Source of the DNA: Bacteroidaceae bacterium
Lineage (GTDB): Bacteria; Bacteroidota; Bacteroidia; Bacteroidales; Bacteroidaceae
Assembly: GCA_017448965.1 (NCBI GenBank)
Contig: JAFSKK010000012.1
Span: forward strand, 1 to 41,556
Direction of reading: 5' to 3'
DNA: 41,556 nt
Shown here one piece after another: positions 7,499 to 15,086 of the stretch. The notes under the pieces are model-generated. The model did not search any database, was not told the DNA's origin, and saw only the letters and a program-made list of their open reading frames with translations. The translations under genes were made by a program, and so were the position numbers. Each line of letters opens with the position of its first letter. Within the stretch, counting starts at the first letter, position 1.

Positions 7499-9503
7499 GC
7501 ACTTTGGCAGAGCGTGTCTTTCCGCCCGCTGTCCACACAATGATATAAACACCACGAGAAAGGTCGACCAAAGAACACTCCTCCGATGCCCTGAATGAAC
7601 GCGTTAGAACACCATTGGATGTGTACACCTTCACTCCAAAAGTCAACTGCCCAGGAGTTTCCGAACCAAAATGCAAGGTCTTTGTATGAGGATTGTAAGC
7701 CAAAGCGTATTCGTCAGGCTCTACAGAAGGAATGCCATCCGGTTCTCTTTCGATTTCGTCGCCAGGAACAATGTACCACAGTCGGTTCGTGCTGGACGAG
7801 TTTTTTCCATCCGTAGTATAACTAATTACAGCCGTTCCGTCATCCGTGCCACCACCTTGCAGATTGGCCGTATGACCTGTGTATTTGTTGACAAGATTAT
7901 AATAGCCCTCTGTACCCTGTGGCATCAGTGACCACAACTGACGGTCATCGCCAATATCAATAAAGGCGGTATTGAGTTGTGTACCCACATTCGTTGTTGC
8001 CGTCGAGGCTCCCTGTGTCGGGTCGTTGAGTGCCATACCGCTTCCACGGTTGATAATCAAGAAATAATCACCCATAGGAATGATTAGCCACTGTTGGGCT
8101 AAGTCGTCACTATTCAAAGCCCAAGAACAAATGAGGTCACCCGCCTCGCCCGACTTACTATAAGTAGAGATGGCTCGTCCCGTTTTGGCATTGGTGAAAG
8201 TGTAATAAACTTCGTCAGCCTCAAAAGGAGGCGTTGGGGCTAACACCTTCTTATTTTCGAAAGCCGTCTGAAGATAAGGTATATGCACACCGAGGAACGA
8301 TTTCAAGTCGGACACATATTGGTCATAGGACGAGTAGAGAACAATCTCATGATACATTCTCGTACTGATTCCCCATTTCTGATAATTAAGCGCTTGAGAT
8401 TCCTGCAAAAAATCCGCAATAGAATCTATCTGATGATACATATATGCCTCAAGACCAGCCTCTACCACTTCTTTATAACGGCGATTGACCAAACGACCAA
8501 ACCACGGGTCTTGCCACATACGATTGACCCATAACCTTGTTTGTCCATAGCCATAATCGGACATCAATGTCCTCTCAGTCTGAGGCTTACGACTATCATT
8601 GTTGTATGCGATATCATAATCCCAAAGCGGTCCCCAATAGAGTAAGGAATCCTGCTGCTCCTTGTAAAAGTAAGTGGAATAATATCCGTCAATATTAGCA
8701 CTCACTTCGGTAGCAATGAACCAGTTGGCCAACGATATAGAATCCACCCATTTGCGATAGCCTTTCTCCGCATCGGAAAATTCATCACCCGACAACACTT
8801 TCTCAAAGTCTGCTATGTATTGACGGATATATGCATTCTGGGAGGACTCTATCTCCTCATCGTCAGGATAATGAATACGTACGGGCACCTGATAAATCGA
8901 GGTGGTGAAACAATTACCATCCTTAAAACCGTCCACTTCCAAAAGATAACCACCTGTAATGTCACTATCATCCTCAAGTGGATAATCCTGTTCGGTGATG
9001 TTCACACGGTGCGGACGCACCTCCACTTGGTCACTAATCTGATAGTTGCCTATGAAAGTGCCATTGAGGGTGAGATCCACGAACTTATGGGCAGGATTGT
9101 TCTTCAGGCCCAGAAAGTCACCCATCAAAGAAGTGATGGCATTACGCATCAGTGTCTTGTCGCCCGCATTGGCTAACAACGTCCATTTCTTAGCCTTGGC
9201 ATAACCTGTACCCAGAAACTTTTCCTTCTGGCTGAATTTGATTTTGTATGGCTTCTTAGCCAAATTCTTGGTAGAATTTCCTCGCAGACGTATCTCCATA
9301 TCATCATACTGTGTCACCACATCATTCTCATCCACATAATACATGGTGGCATACACGTAGACATCCTTACTTTGAATGGAAGCTCCATTCTCTGTCTCAA
9401 TATAAATATGGGGGAGGTTTGTCTTCCGCACGTAAGTCTGTGCCTGAACAGACAACCAAGCGAAACACAAAAAAAACAGAATAAATGTAAATTGTCGGTG
9501 CAT
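7488..9503 (-). CDS. Secreted CotH-kinase / ricin-type lectin protein with type IX tail
   Basis: A 671-residue exported protein from the ATG at 9503. It has a signal peptide (MHRQFTFILFFLCFAWLSVQA), a CotH kinase-like domain (about 70-400), a ricin-type beta-trefoil-like region (about 430-585), and a C-terminal beta-sandwich tail (about 600-671) of the Por-secretion type. CotH signatures are RLRGNSTKNLAKKPYKIKF, GDKTLMRNA and WGPLWDYDIAY, the last carrying the metal-binding Asp residues. Lectin-like signatures are QQWLIIP and RLWYIVP. CotH of spore coats phosphorylates proteins; in Bacteroidetes the substrate is unknown. The frame extends upstream to 9566, but the promoter at 9523-9555 places that start upstream of transcription. 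PorU and PorV, the machinery for such tails, are encoded at 30.6-35.2 kb. Confidence 0.85.
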   Translation of the reverse strand: MHRQFTFILFFLCFAWLSVQAQTYVRKTNLPHIYIETENGASIQSKDVYVYATMYYVDENDVVTQYDDMEIRLRGNSTKNLAKKPYKIKFSQKEKFLGTGYAKAKKWTLLANAGDKTLMRNAITSLMGDFLGLKNNPAHKFVDLTLNGTFIGNYQISDQVEVRPHRVNITEQDYPLEDDSDITGGYLLEVDGFKDGNCFTTSIYQVPVRIHYPDDEEIESSQNAYIRQYIADFEKVLSGDEFSDAEKGYRKWVDSISLANWFIATEVSANIDGYYSTYFYKEQQDSLLYWGPLWDYDIAYNNDSRKPQTERTLMSDYGYGQTRLWVNRMWQDPWFGRLVNRRYKEVVEAGLEAYMYHQIDSIADFLQESQALNYQKWGISTRMYHEIVLYSSYDQYVSDLKSFLGVHIPYLQTAFENKKVLAPTPPFEADEVYYTFTNAKTGRAISTYSKSGEAGDLICSWALNSDDLAQQWLIIPMGDYFLIINRGSGMALNDPTQGASTATTNVGTQLNTAFIDIGDDRQLWSLMPQGTEGYYNLVNKYTGHTANLQGGGTDDGTAVISYTTDGKNSSSTNRLWYIVPGDEIEREPDGIPSVEPDEYALAYNPHTKTLHFGSETPGQLTFGVKVYTSNGVLTRSFRASEECSLVDLSRGVYIIVWTAGGKTRSAKVLVQ

Positions 9504-9522
9504 AAACAGGTTAATTTGGTGG

Positions 9523-9555
9523 CAAAGATAATGATTTTCTTTCAACACTTTCAAA
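9523..9555 (-). promoter_or_regulatory. Promoter of the CotH gene; decides its start
   Basis: On the minus strand TATCTTTG (9530 to 9523) is the -7 box, with TTTG (9555 to 9552) 21 bases upstream. Initiation near 9517 means the ATG at 9503, not 9566, is the functional start. Confidence 0.75.
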
Positions 9556-9571
9556 AAAAATGACAAAAATC

Positions 9572-9602
9572 ATTGCCATTCTGTTAAAAAGCCGTACCTT
9601 TG
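9572..9602 (+). promoter_or_regulatory. Promoter of the rplM-rpsI ribosomal operon
   Basis: TACCTTTG (9595-9602) is an exact -7 box; ATTG (9572-9575), one base from the TTTG consensus, lies 19 bases upstream. Initiation near 9608 gives a leader of about 245 bases before rplM. It is arranged back-to-back with the CotH promoter. Confidence 0.75.
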
Positions 9603-9608
9603 CAAGCC

Positions 9609-9853
9609 GATTTTTAATCGAGAGACGACGAAAGCCGCCTCGTGCTCTGTGTGGATAGCATATCCTTTTAACCGGGAATGCGGTCCGTGAAACGCAGAAA
9701 ACCCAAAGGAAGCGCCTCTTAAGGCACTCTTCAAGAAGACTTCTTCGCGAAAGAAGCCGTCAAGGCCAACCAATGGGCACAGTACGTCAGTCGCGCATTC
9801 ATGCCGAGCTGACAGCGAACACACATTATTAATTATTTAAACCAAAAGGTTAA
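9609..9853 (+). promoter_or_regulatory. Long structured 5' leader of rplM
   Basis: About 245 transcribed bases precede the rplM ATG, and I find no convincing ORF in them. Several stems can be drawn. A GGG...GCG / CGC...CCC pair lies near 9680-9710, and CTTCTT / AAGAAG with a CGCGA loop lies near 9739-9757. Closest to the gene is GTCAG (9786-9790) / CTGAC (9809-9813), enclosing GCAT / ATGC. Ribosomal protein operons are often controlled by leader RNA that binds one of their own products, so an L13- or S9-responsive leader is plausible. I do not recognise the fold as a named family. Confidence 0.5.
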
Positions 9854-10315
9854 ATGCAATCAAACAGTTTTAAGACAAGCTACATCACCACCGAAGCAGC
9901 AGACAAGAAATGGGTGGTAGTGGATGCCGCAGGACAGACCCTCGGTCGTTTTGCATCCAAAGTAGCACAGGTACTTCGCGGTAAGTACAAGCCAGTCTTC
10001 ACGCCCAACATGGACTGTGGTGACAACGTAATCGTTATCAATGCCAACCAGATCAAGGTTACTGGCGCAAAGGAGACTCAAAAGGTCTACATCACTTTCT
10101 CTGGCTATCCAAGCGGTCAGCACAAGGCAACTTATGCTGAAATGGTGAAGCGTCCTAACGGATATGAGAAAGTGCTGCGTCACGCAGTAAAGGGCATGCT
10201 TCCCAAGGGCATCCTCGGCCGCAATCTGCTCAAGAACCTCTACATCTTCGAAGGTGCAGAGCACGACAAGCAGGCTCAGAAACCAGTAACACTTGACATT
10301 AACACCCTCAAATAA
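9854..10315 (+). CDS. rplM: 50S ribosomal protein L13
   Basis: Large-subunit ribosomal protein that binds 23S rRNA early in assembly. The 153 residues show the L13 core: WVVVDAAGQTLGRFASKVA near the N-terminus, then YSGYPSG-like YITFSGYPSG, and RHAVKGMLPKGILGR. Length is normal for Bacteroidales. It is first in the conserved pair rplM-rpsI, 12 bases ahead of rpsI, behind an unusually long leader. The ATG is preceded by an A-rich stretch (CCAAAAGGTTAA) and no clear Shine-Dalgarno, as usual in the phylum. Confidence 0.98.
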   Translation: MQSNSFKTSYITTEAADKKWVVVDAAGQTLGRFASKVAQVLRGKYKPVFTPNMDCGDNVIVINANQIKVTGAKETQKVYITFSGYPSGQHKATYAEMVKRPNGYEKVLRHAVKGMLPKGILGRNLLKNLYIFEGAEHDKQAQKPVTLDINTLK

Positions 10316-10327
10316 AGAATAAGGTAT

Positions 10328-10720
10328 ATGGCAGTAGAATATATCAATACAATCGGTCGTCGTAAGAGCGCCATTGCTCGCGTGTACCTTACAGAAGGTA
10401 CTGGCAAAATCACTATCAACAAGCGTGAACTTGCTGATTATTTCCCATCAGAACTCGTTCAGTTCGTGGTTAAGCAGCCACTCAACCTCCTCGGTGTTGC
10501 TGAGAAGTACGACATCAAGGCCAACCTCACAGGTGGAGGCTACACTGGTCAGAGCCAGGCACTCCGCCTCGCTATTGCCCGTGCACTCGTGAAGATTAAC
10601 GAAGAAGACAAGAAGGCACTCCGCGCTGAAGGCTTCATCACACGTGATCCACGTGCTGTTGAACGTAAGAAGCCAGGTCAGCCAAAGGCACGTCGCCGCT
10701 TCCAGTTCTCTAAGCGTTAA
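10328..10720 (+). CDS. rpsI: 30S ribosomal protein S9
   Basis: Small-subunit protein whose basic C-terminal tail reaches the P-site tRNA. The 130 residues show IGRRKSAIARVYL at the start, then GGGYTGQSQALRLAIARAL, and the family-typical end (KKPGQPKARRRFQFSKR). Co-transcribed with rplM, 12 bases upstream. rpsB follows after a 158-base spacer that carries a CTAG-containing short repeat but no obvious terminator, so read-through into rpsB is possible. Confidence 0.98.
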   Translation: MAVEYINTIGRRKSAIARVYLTEGTGKITINKRELADYFPSELVQFVVKQPLNLLGVAEKYDIKANLTGGGYTGQSQALRLAIARALVKINEEDKKALRAEGFITRDPRAVERKKPGQPKARRRFQFSKR

Positions 10721-10730
10721 AATGATAAAA

Positions 10731-10772
10731 GAACTAGTAGAACTAGCTTGGCTAGAAATGCTAGAATCATCG
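10731..10772 (+). repeat. Nine-base-period CTAG repeat between rpsI and rpsB
   Basis: Four consecutive 9-base units end in CTAG: AGAACTAG, TAGAACTAG, CTTGGCTAG, AAATGCTAG. The middle can fold as CTAGC-TTG-GCTAG. CTAG is usually a rare tetranucleotide in bacteria, so four in about 35 bases stands out. Confidence 0.6.
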
Positions 10773-10878
10773 ATAATCGTTTAGTATCTAAACCTGTAGG
10801 CTCTCTCATCATCAGGGCGACCTGCGGGTTGGTTAAACAAACATTAACTCAAAAAGAAAGTAAACAAATCAAACAATT

Positions 10879-11691
10879 ATGGCAAGAACAGATTTTGATT
10901 CTCTTCTCGCAGCAGGTGCCCACTTCGGTCACCTCAAGCGCAAGTGGAACCCCGCTATGGCTCCTTACATCTTCATGGAGCGCAATGGCATTCACATTAT
11001 CGACCTTCACAAGACTGTCGCAAAGATTGACCAGGCAGCAGACGCTCTCAAGCAGATTGCCAAGAGCGGCAAGCGTATTCTCTTCGTCGGCACCAAGAAG
11101 CAGGCACAGGAAATCATCGCAGAAAAGGCTAGCTCTGTAGGCATGCCTTACGTGACTGAGCGCTGGCCAGGTGGCATGTTGACCAACTTCCCCACCATCC
11201 GCAAGGCTGTAAAGAAGATGGCTAACATCGACAAACTCTTGAGCGACGGTACATACGATAAGCTCTCTAAGCGTGAGAACCTCCAGATTCGCCGCAAGCG
11301 CGCTAAGCTGGAGAAGAACCTCGGTTCTATCGCTGACCTGACTCGTCTTCCTTCAGCCCTCTTCGTGGTTGACGTGATGAAGGAGCACATCGCCGTGAGC
11401 GAGGCTAACCGTCTGGGCATTCCTGTGTTCGCTATCGTGGACACCAACTCTGACCCACGTGACATCGACTTCGTGATTCCAGCAAACGACGATGCTACCA
11501 AGTCAATCGATCTCATCCTTGGTGTTGTATGCGAGGCCATCAACGAAGGTCTCGAAGAGCGCAAGGTTGAGAAGGCTGACCAGGAAGCCAACGCTGAGAA
11601 GAAAGAAGGCAAGGTTCCTGCAGTAGAGGCTGACGAAGAAGAGGTTGCAGAAGAAGCAGCTGAAGAGACAGAAGCTCCTGCAGCAGAATAA
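10879..11691 (+). CDS. rpsB: 30S ribosomal protein S2
   Basis: Small-subunit protein needed for S1 docking and initiation. It starts MARTDFDSLLAAGAHFGH, the S2 hallmark, followed by KWNPAMAPYIF and later ERWPGGMLTNF. The globular part ends near residue 225 (DLILGVVCEAINEGL). The last 40 or so residues are an acidic low-complexity tail rich in Glu and Ala (residues about 228-270), longer than in E. coli but seen in other Bacteroidales. tsf follows after a 118-base spacer holding two opposed arrays of 8-base repeats that can pair; the two genes are normally co-expressed. Confidence 0.97.
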   Translation: MARTDFDSLLAAGAHFGHLKRKWNPAMAPYIFMERNGIHIIDLHKTVAKIDQAADALKQIAKSGKRILFVGTKKQAQEIIAEKASSVGMPYVTERWPGGMLTNFPTIRKAVKKMANIDKLLSDGTYDKLSKRENLQIRRKRAKLEKNLGSIADLTRLPSALFVVDVMKEHIAVSEANRLGIPVFAIVDTNSDPRDIDFVIPANDDATKSIDLILGVVCEAINEGLEERKVEKADQEANAEKKEGKVPAVEADEEEVAEEAAEETEAPAAE

Positions 11692-11697
11692 AAATAA

Positions 11698-11797
11698 AAT
11701 TGAAAAATTAAAGAATTGAAGAATTAAAGTTGCCATACGGCTTGTAACATCTGCTTCAGCAAAGACTTCAATTTTTCAATTCTTCAACTCTTAAATT
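11698..11797 (+). repeat. Opposed AATT-type 8-mer arrays between rpsB and tsf
   Basis: Four 8-base units AATTGAAA, AATTAAAG, AATTGAAG, AATTAAAG (11698-11729) face four inverted units CTTCAATT, TTTCAATT, CTTCAACT, CTTAAATT (11766-11797). The arms can pair over about 32 bases with a 36-base loop, giving an A/T-rich hairpin inside the rpsB-tsf message. A related array lies after dxr at 28405-28436. Confidence 0.75.
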
Positions 11798-11809
11798 CTA
11801 AAAATCATT

Positions 11810-12802
11810 ATGGCAATTACCATACAGGAAATCAATGAGCTTCGCAAGAAGACTCAGGCTGGTCTCATGGACTGCAAGAAGGCGCTCACTGAGGCCAACG
11901 GCGACATGGAGGCTGCAATGGAAATCCTTCGCAAGAAGGGTCAGCTCGTAGCTGCCAAGCGTTCTGACCGCGATGCAGCTGAGGGTTGTGTGCTTGCAAA
12001 GGTGGACGGCAACTACGGTGCAATGATCGCACTCAAGTGTGAAACCGACTTCGTAGCCAAGAACGCAGACTTCGTGGCTCTCGCCAACAAGATTATCGAC
12101 GCTGTTGTTGCTGCAAAGTGCAAGAGCATGGACGAGGTGAACAACCTCACTATCGACGGCGAGAACATCAAGGATGCCATCACCAACCGTTCAGGTGTGA
12201 CAGGCGAGAAGATGGAGCTTGACGGCTTCAACTATGTAGAAGGTGAGGACATCGTTGCTTACAACCACATGAGCCAGAACTTCCTCTGCGCCCTCGTCGT
12301 TCTGAACAAGAAGGGCTTCGAAGAGGCTGGTAAGGGTGTAGCTATGCAGGTTGCAGCCATGTCACCTGTTGCACTCAACGCAGAGTCTGTTCCTCAGTCT
12401 GTGAAGGACACTGAGATGCGCAACGCCATCGACAAGGCTAAGCAGAACCAGATTGGCAAGGCTGTTGAGAACGCCCTCAAGAAGGCTGGCATCAACCCTG
12501 CACACGTTGACTCTGAAGATCACATCGAGTCTAACACCGCTAAGGGTTGGATCACTCCAGAAGAGGCTGCCAAGGCTCGTGAAATCAAGGCAACTGTTGC
12601 TAAGGAAGCCGAGGCTAACCTGAAGGAGCAGATGATCGAGAACATCGCCAAGGGTATGGTGGCTAAGTTCTACAAGGAGAACTGCCTCCTCGAGCAGGCT
12701 TACATCGACGACAACAAGATTTCTGTTGCTCAGTATCTCAAGGGCATTGACAAAGACCTTACTGTTACAGACTTCAAGCGTTTCACACTCCGCGCTGAGT
12801 AA
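11810..12802 (+). CDS. tsf: Translation elongation factor Ts
   Basis: Guanine-nucleotide exchange factor for EF-Tu. The 330 residues start with the UBA-like domain (ITIQEINELRKKTQAGLMDCKKAL) and contain the core CETDFVAKNADF, which contacts EF-Tu. VAMQVAAMSPVAL and the C-terminal dimerisation helices follow. The length is larger than E. coli EF-Ts and typical of Bacteroidales. The transcript ends 20-65 bases later at a strong hairpin shared with the convergent lipoprotein gene. Confidence 0.97.
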   Translation: MAITIQEINELRKKTQAGLMDCKKALTEANGDMEAAMEILRKKGQLVAAKRSDRDAAEGCVLAKVDGNYGAMIALKCETDFVAKNADFVALANKIIDAVVAAKCKSMDEVNNLTIDGENIKDAITNRSGVTGEKMELDGFNYVEGEDIVAYNHMSQNFLCALVVLNKKGFEEAGKGVAMQVAAMSPVALNAESVPQSVKDTEMRNAIDKAKQNQIGKAVENALKKAGINPAHVDSEDHIESNTAKGWITPEEAAKAREIKATVAKEAEANLKEQMIENIAKGMVAKFYKENCLLEQAYIDDNKISVAQYLKGIDKDLTVTDFKRFTLRAE

Positions 12803-12823
12803 GAAACAGTTTTACATAACAAT

Positions 12824-12867
12824 GAAAGCGGGATGCATTCACTTGGATGCATCCCGCTTTCTTTTCT
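12824..12867 (+). terminator. Strong terminator after tsf, overlapping the convergent gene's end
   Basis: Perfect 15-base arms GAAAGCGGGATGCAT (12824-12838) and ATGCATCCCGCTTTC (12847-12861) with an 8-base loop, then a CTTTTCTCTT tail on the plus strand. On the minus strand the first arm encodes the last residues of the small lipoprotein, and its TGA lies in the loop. Confidence 0.9.
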
Positions 12868-13411
12868 CTTCATAAAAACGCACTTTCAGGCTCATCTTCT
12901 CCTGCTGTTTCCGTGCATTGGCCAGATCATACATCGTCTTTGCCAACGTGTAACACTTGGCCACATCCTTCCGCTGGGCAGATGAAAGCCCTTTGGGCAA
13001 CTGTGCGGAGTAATCCTCTTGCTCCAAATCCACTTCTGTAAAGGAATATCGACGCTTCTGGTCAATCGATACTAAAAGTAACTTGCCACCTTCCTCCACC
13101 TCGGGGAAGAATGTGAAACGTTCCTTGCTGTCCTTGTAGGCTGGCAGCACATAGTAACCTGTTGTTTGATACTTCGCCTGTTTTTCAAAAACAAACTGCT
13201 TCTTCAAGTCCTCCAGTTCAAGTGCCTGAAGGGTGACCACACTATCAGCAGCCTTCAAATCTTTCTTGGCTTGAGCTAACTCCAAAGAGTCATTTCGTCG
13301 AATTTCTTCCTTTCGCTGCTCCACCTTCGATGGGCGTTCTTTGCACGATGACACGCACAGGACTGAAACCGAAGTGACAAAGACAAAAAATGAATAAAAA
13401 AATCTTTTCAT
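12839..13411 (-). CDS. Small lipoprotein with coiled-coil segment, function unknown
   Basis: A 190-residue protein with a lipoprotein signal peptide ending CVSSC (Cys at about 23), then a charged helical stretch (about 28-80, rich in Glu, Lys and Arg) predicted to be a coiled coil. A more globular middle (QTTGYYVLPAY, ERFTFFPEVEEGGKLLLVSID) and a basic helical C-terminus follow. I do not recognise a named family; similar anchored coiled-coil lipoproteins are common in Prevotella. The promoter -7 box is at 13428-13435. Its stop codon falls in the loop of the tsf terminator, leaving no spacer between the convergent genes. Confidence 0.75.
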   Translation of the reverse strand: MKRFFYSFFVFVTSVSVLCVSSCKERPSKVEQRKEEIRRNDSLELAQAKKDLKAADSVVTLQALELEDLKKQFVFEKQAKYQTTGYYVLPAYKDSKERFTFFPEVEEGGKLLLVSIDQKRRYSFTEVDLEQEDYSAQLPKGLSSAQRKDVAKCYTLAKTMYDLANARKQQEKMSLKVRFYEEKRKRDASK

Positions 13412-13427
13412 ATATCAATCTTTGGCA

Positions 13428-13435
13428 CAAAGATA
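13428..13435 (-). promoter_or_regulatory. -7 box of the small lipoprotein gene
   Basis: TATCTTTG on the minus strand, 17 bases upstream of the ATG at 13411. No matching TTTG box is seen at the expected distance, so the call rests on the -7 element alone. Confidence 0.55.
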
Positions 13436-13475
13436 GAACTTTCTAACCATAAATTGATGAAAAAGATGAAAAAAT

Positions 13476-13507
13476 ATGGAAAATTTCAGTTGGATTCCCT
13501 ATCTTTG
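13476..13507 (+). promoter_or_regulatory. Promoter of the CCA-adding enzyme gene
   Basis: TATCTTTG at 13500-13507 fits the -7 box; the upstream box is weak (ATGG near 13476). It lies 33 bases before the cca ATG and diverges from the lipoprotein promoter. Confidence 0.6.
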
Positions 13508-13540
13508 TGGCATCAACCATGAAGTTTGACCTAACCCATC

Positions 13541-15055
13541 ATGAAACTACTTACACAAGAAGACATATTCAAACAACTCGACCACCCCTTCTTCCATCTC
13601 ATCTCTGAGACAGCTGAAGAGCTGGCTCTGGAGTGTTATGTCATTGGAGGATGGGTGAGAGACCTCTATTTGGAACGTCCATCTAGCGACATAGACATCG
13701 TGGTGGTCGATCCTAAAGGAGAAACTAAACGGCCTGGCATTGCCATCGCCGAGGCACTTCGCCACAAACTGGGCAAGAAAGCACACATCGCCATCTACAA
13801 GAATTTCGGTACAGCGCAGTTGAAACACAAGAGTCTGGAAATCGAGTTTGTAGGAGCCCGAAAGGAGAGTTATGACCGCAACTCGCGCAAACCTGTGACC
13901 GAGGACGGAACGCTGGAAGAAGATCAGAACCGACGCGACTTCACCATCAACGCGATGGCACTCTGTCTGAACAAGAATCGATTTGGCGAGCTGGTTGACC
14001 CATTCGACGGACTGACAGATTTGAGAGAAAAGACCATCGCCACCCCTCTCGACCCCGATATCACCTTCAGCGACGACCCGTTGCGCATGATGCGCTGCAT
14101 CCGATTCGCCACCCAACTTGATTTTCACATCGAAGAAAGCACTTTTGAAGCGTTAAGCCGCAACAAGGAGCGCATTAAAATCATCTCAGCCGAACGCATT
14201 GCCGATGAACTGAACAAGATACTCCTCTCCCCCACTCCCTCCAAGGGCTTTGTGGAACTGGAACGCTGCGGACTATTGCCGCTCATCTTCCCTGAACTGG
14301 CCTTGTTGCAAGGTACAGATTCGAAGAATGGGAAGACGCACAAGGACAACTTCTATCACACCCTCGAAGTGCTGGACAACGTGGCCAAGGCAACAGCTGA
14401 CCTCAACAGCATCTCAGAAGGCAACGGCACCTGGAGTTCGCAGAAAGAGCATGTACTTTGGGTACGTTGGGCCGCCCTGATGCACGACATCGGAAAACCC
14501 AAGTCGAAACGCTTTGACCCTCTGTTGGGATGGACATTTCACAACCACAACGAGATTGGCGAACGCATGATACCAAGCATCTTCCGACGCATGAAACTGC
14601 CCATGAACGAGAAGATGAAGTTCGTGCAGAAACTCGTGCAGATGCACATGCGCCCCATCGCCATTGCAGACTCAGAAGTGACCGATAGTGCGGTGAGAAG
14701 ACTGCTCTTCGATGCGGGCAATGACATTGACGACCTAATGACGCTCTGCACTGCCGACATCACCTCGAAGAATGACTTGAAGAAGAAGAAGTTTCTCGAC
14801 AACTACCTCACCGTTCGCACCAAACTGGTGGAGATTGAGGAGAAAGACCGTATCCGCAACTTCCAGCCCCCCATCAGCGGAGAGGACATCATGGAGATGT
14901 TCGGACTGAAACCAAGCCGAGAAGTGGGCATTTTGAAAACCCTCATCAAAGACGCCATTCTCGACGGCAAAATAGCCAACGAGTATGAGCCTGCCGAAGC
15001 ATTGCTCATCGCAGAGGCAAAGAAAATGGGACTGACTCCTCAAAAAACAGATTAA
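13541..15055 (+). CDS. cca: CCA tRNA nucleotidyltransferase with HD domain
   Basis: Adds or repairs the 3' CCA end of tRNAs. The class II nucleotidyltransferase head has GGWVRDLYLERPSSDIDIVV (Gly36-Gly37, catalytic Asp50 and Asp52), followed by the RRDFTINAMAL motif and the PLRMMRCIRFATQL helix. An HD phosphohydrolase domain follows, with His315-Asp316 in LMHDIGKPK. The 504 residues match the long HD-bearing form of Bacteroidetes. Related poly(A) polymerases share the head, but the EDQNRRDFTINA region and HD domain favour the CCA enzyme. The secreted glycosyl hydrolase gene begins 31 bases downstream, so the two could share a message despite unrelated roles. Confidence 0.92.
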   Translation: MKLLTQEDIFKQLDHPFFHLISETAEELALECYVIGGWVRDLYLERPSSDIDIVVVDPKGETKRPGIAIAEALRHKLGKKAHIAIYKNFGTAQLKHKSLEIEFVGARKESYDRNSRKPVTEDGTLEEDQNRRDFTINAMALCLNKNRFGELVDPFDGLTDLREKTIATPLDPDITFSDDPLRMMRCIRFATQLDFHIEESTFEALSRNKERIKIISAERIADELNKILLSPTPSKGFVELERCGLLPLIFPELALLQGTDSKNGKTHKDNFYHTLEVLDNVAKATADLNSISEGNGTWSSQKEHVLWVRWAALMHDIGKPKSKRFDPLLGWTFHNHNEIGERMIPSIFRRMKLPMNEKMKFVQKLVQMHMRPIAIADSEVTDSAVRRLLFDAGNDIDDLMTLCTADITSKNDLKKKKFLDNYLTVRTKLVEIEEKDRIRNFQPPISGEDIMEMFGLKPSREVGILKTLIKDAILDGKIANEYEPAEALLIAEAKKMGLTPQKTD

Positions 15056-15086
15056 CGACGAACTAACAACAAAAACATCCACATAC

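Noticed and set aside
9570-9824. 84-codon minus-strand ORF
   Set aside because: Covers the rplM promoter and leader, which explain the sequence better. The product lacks family character.
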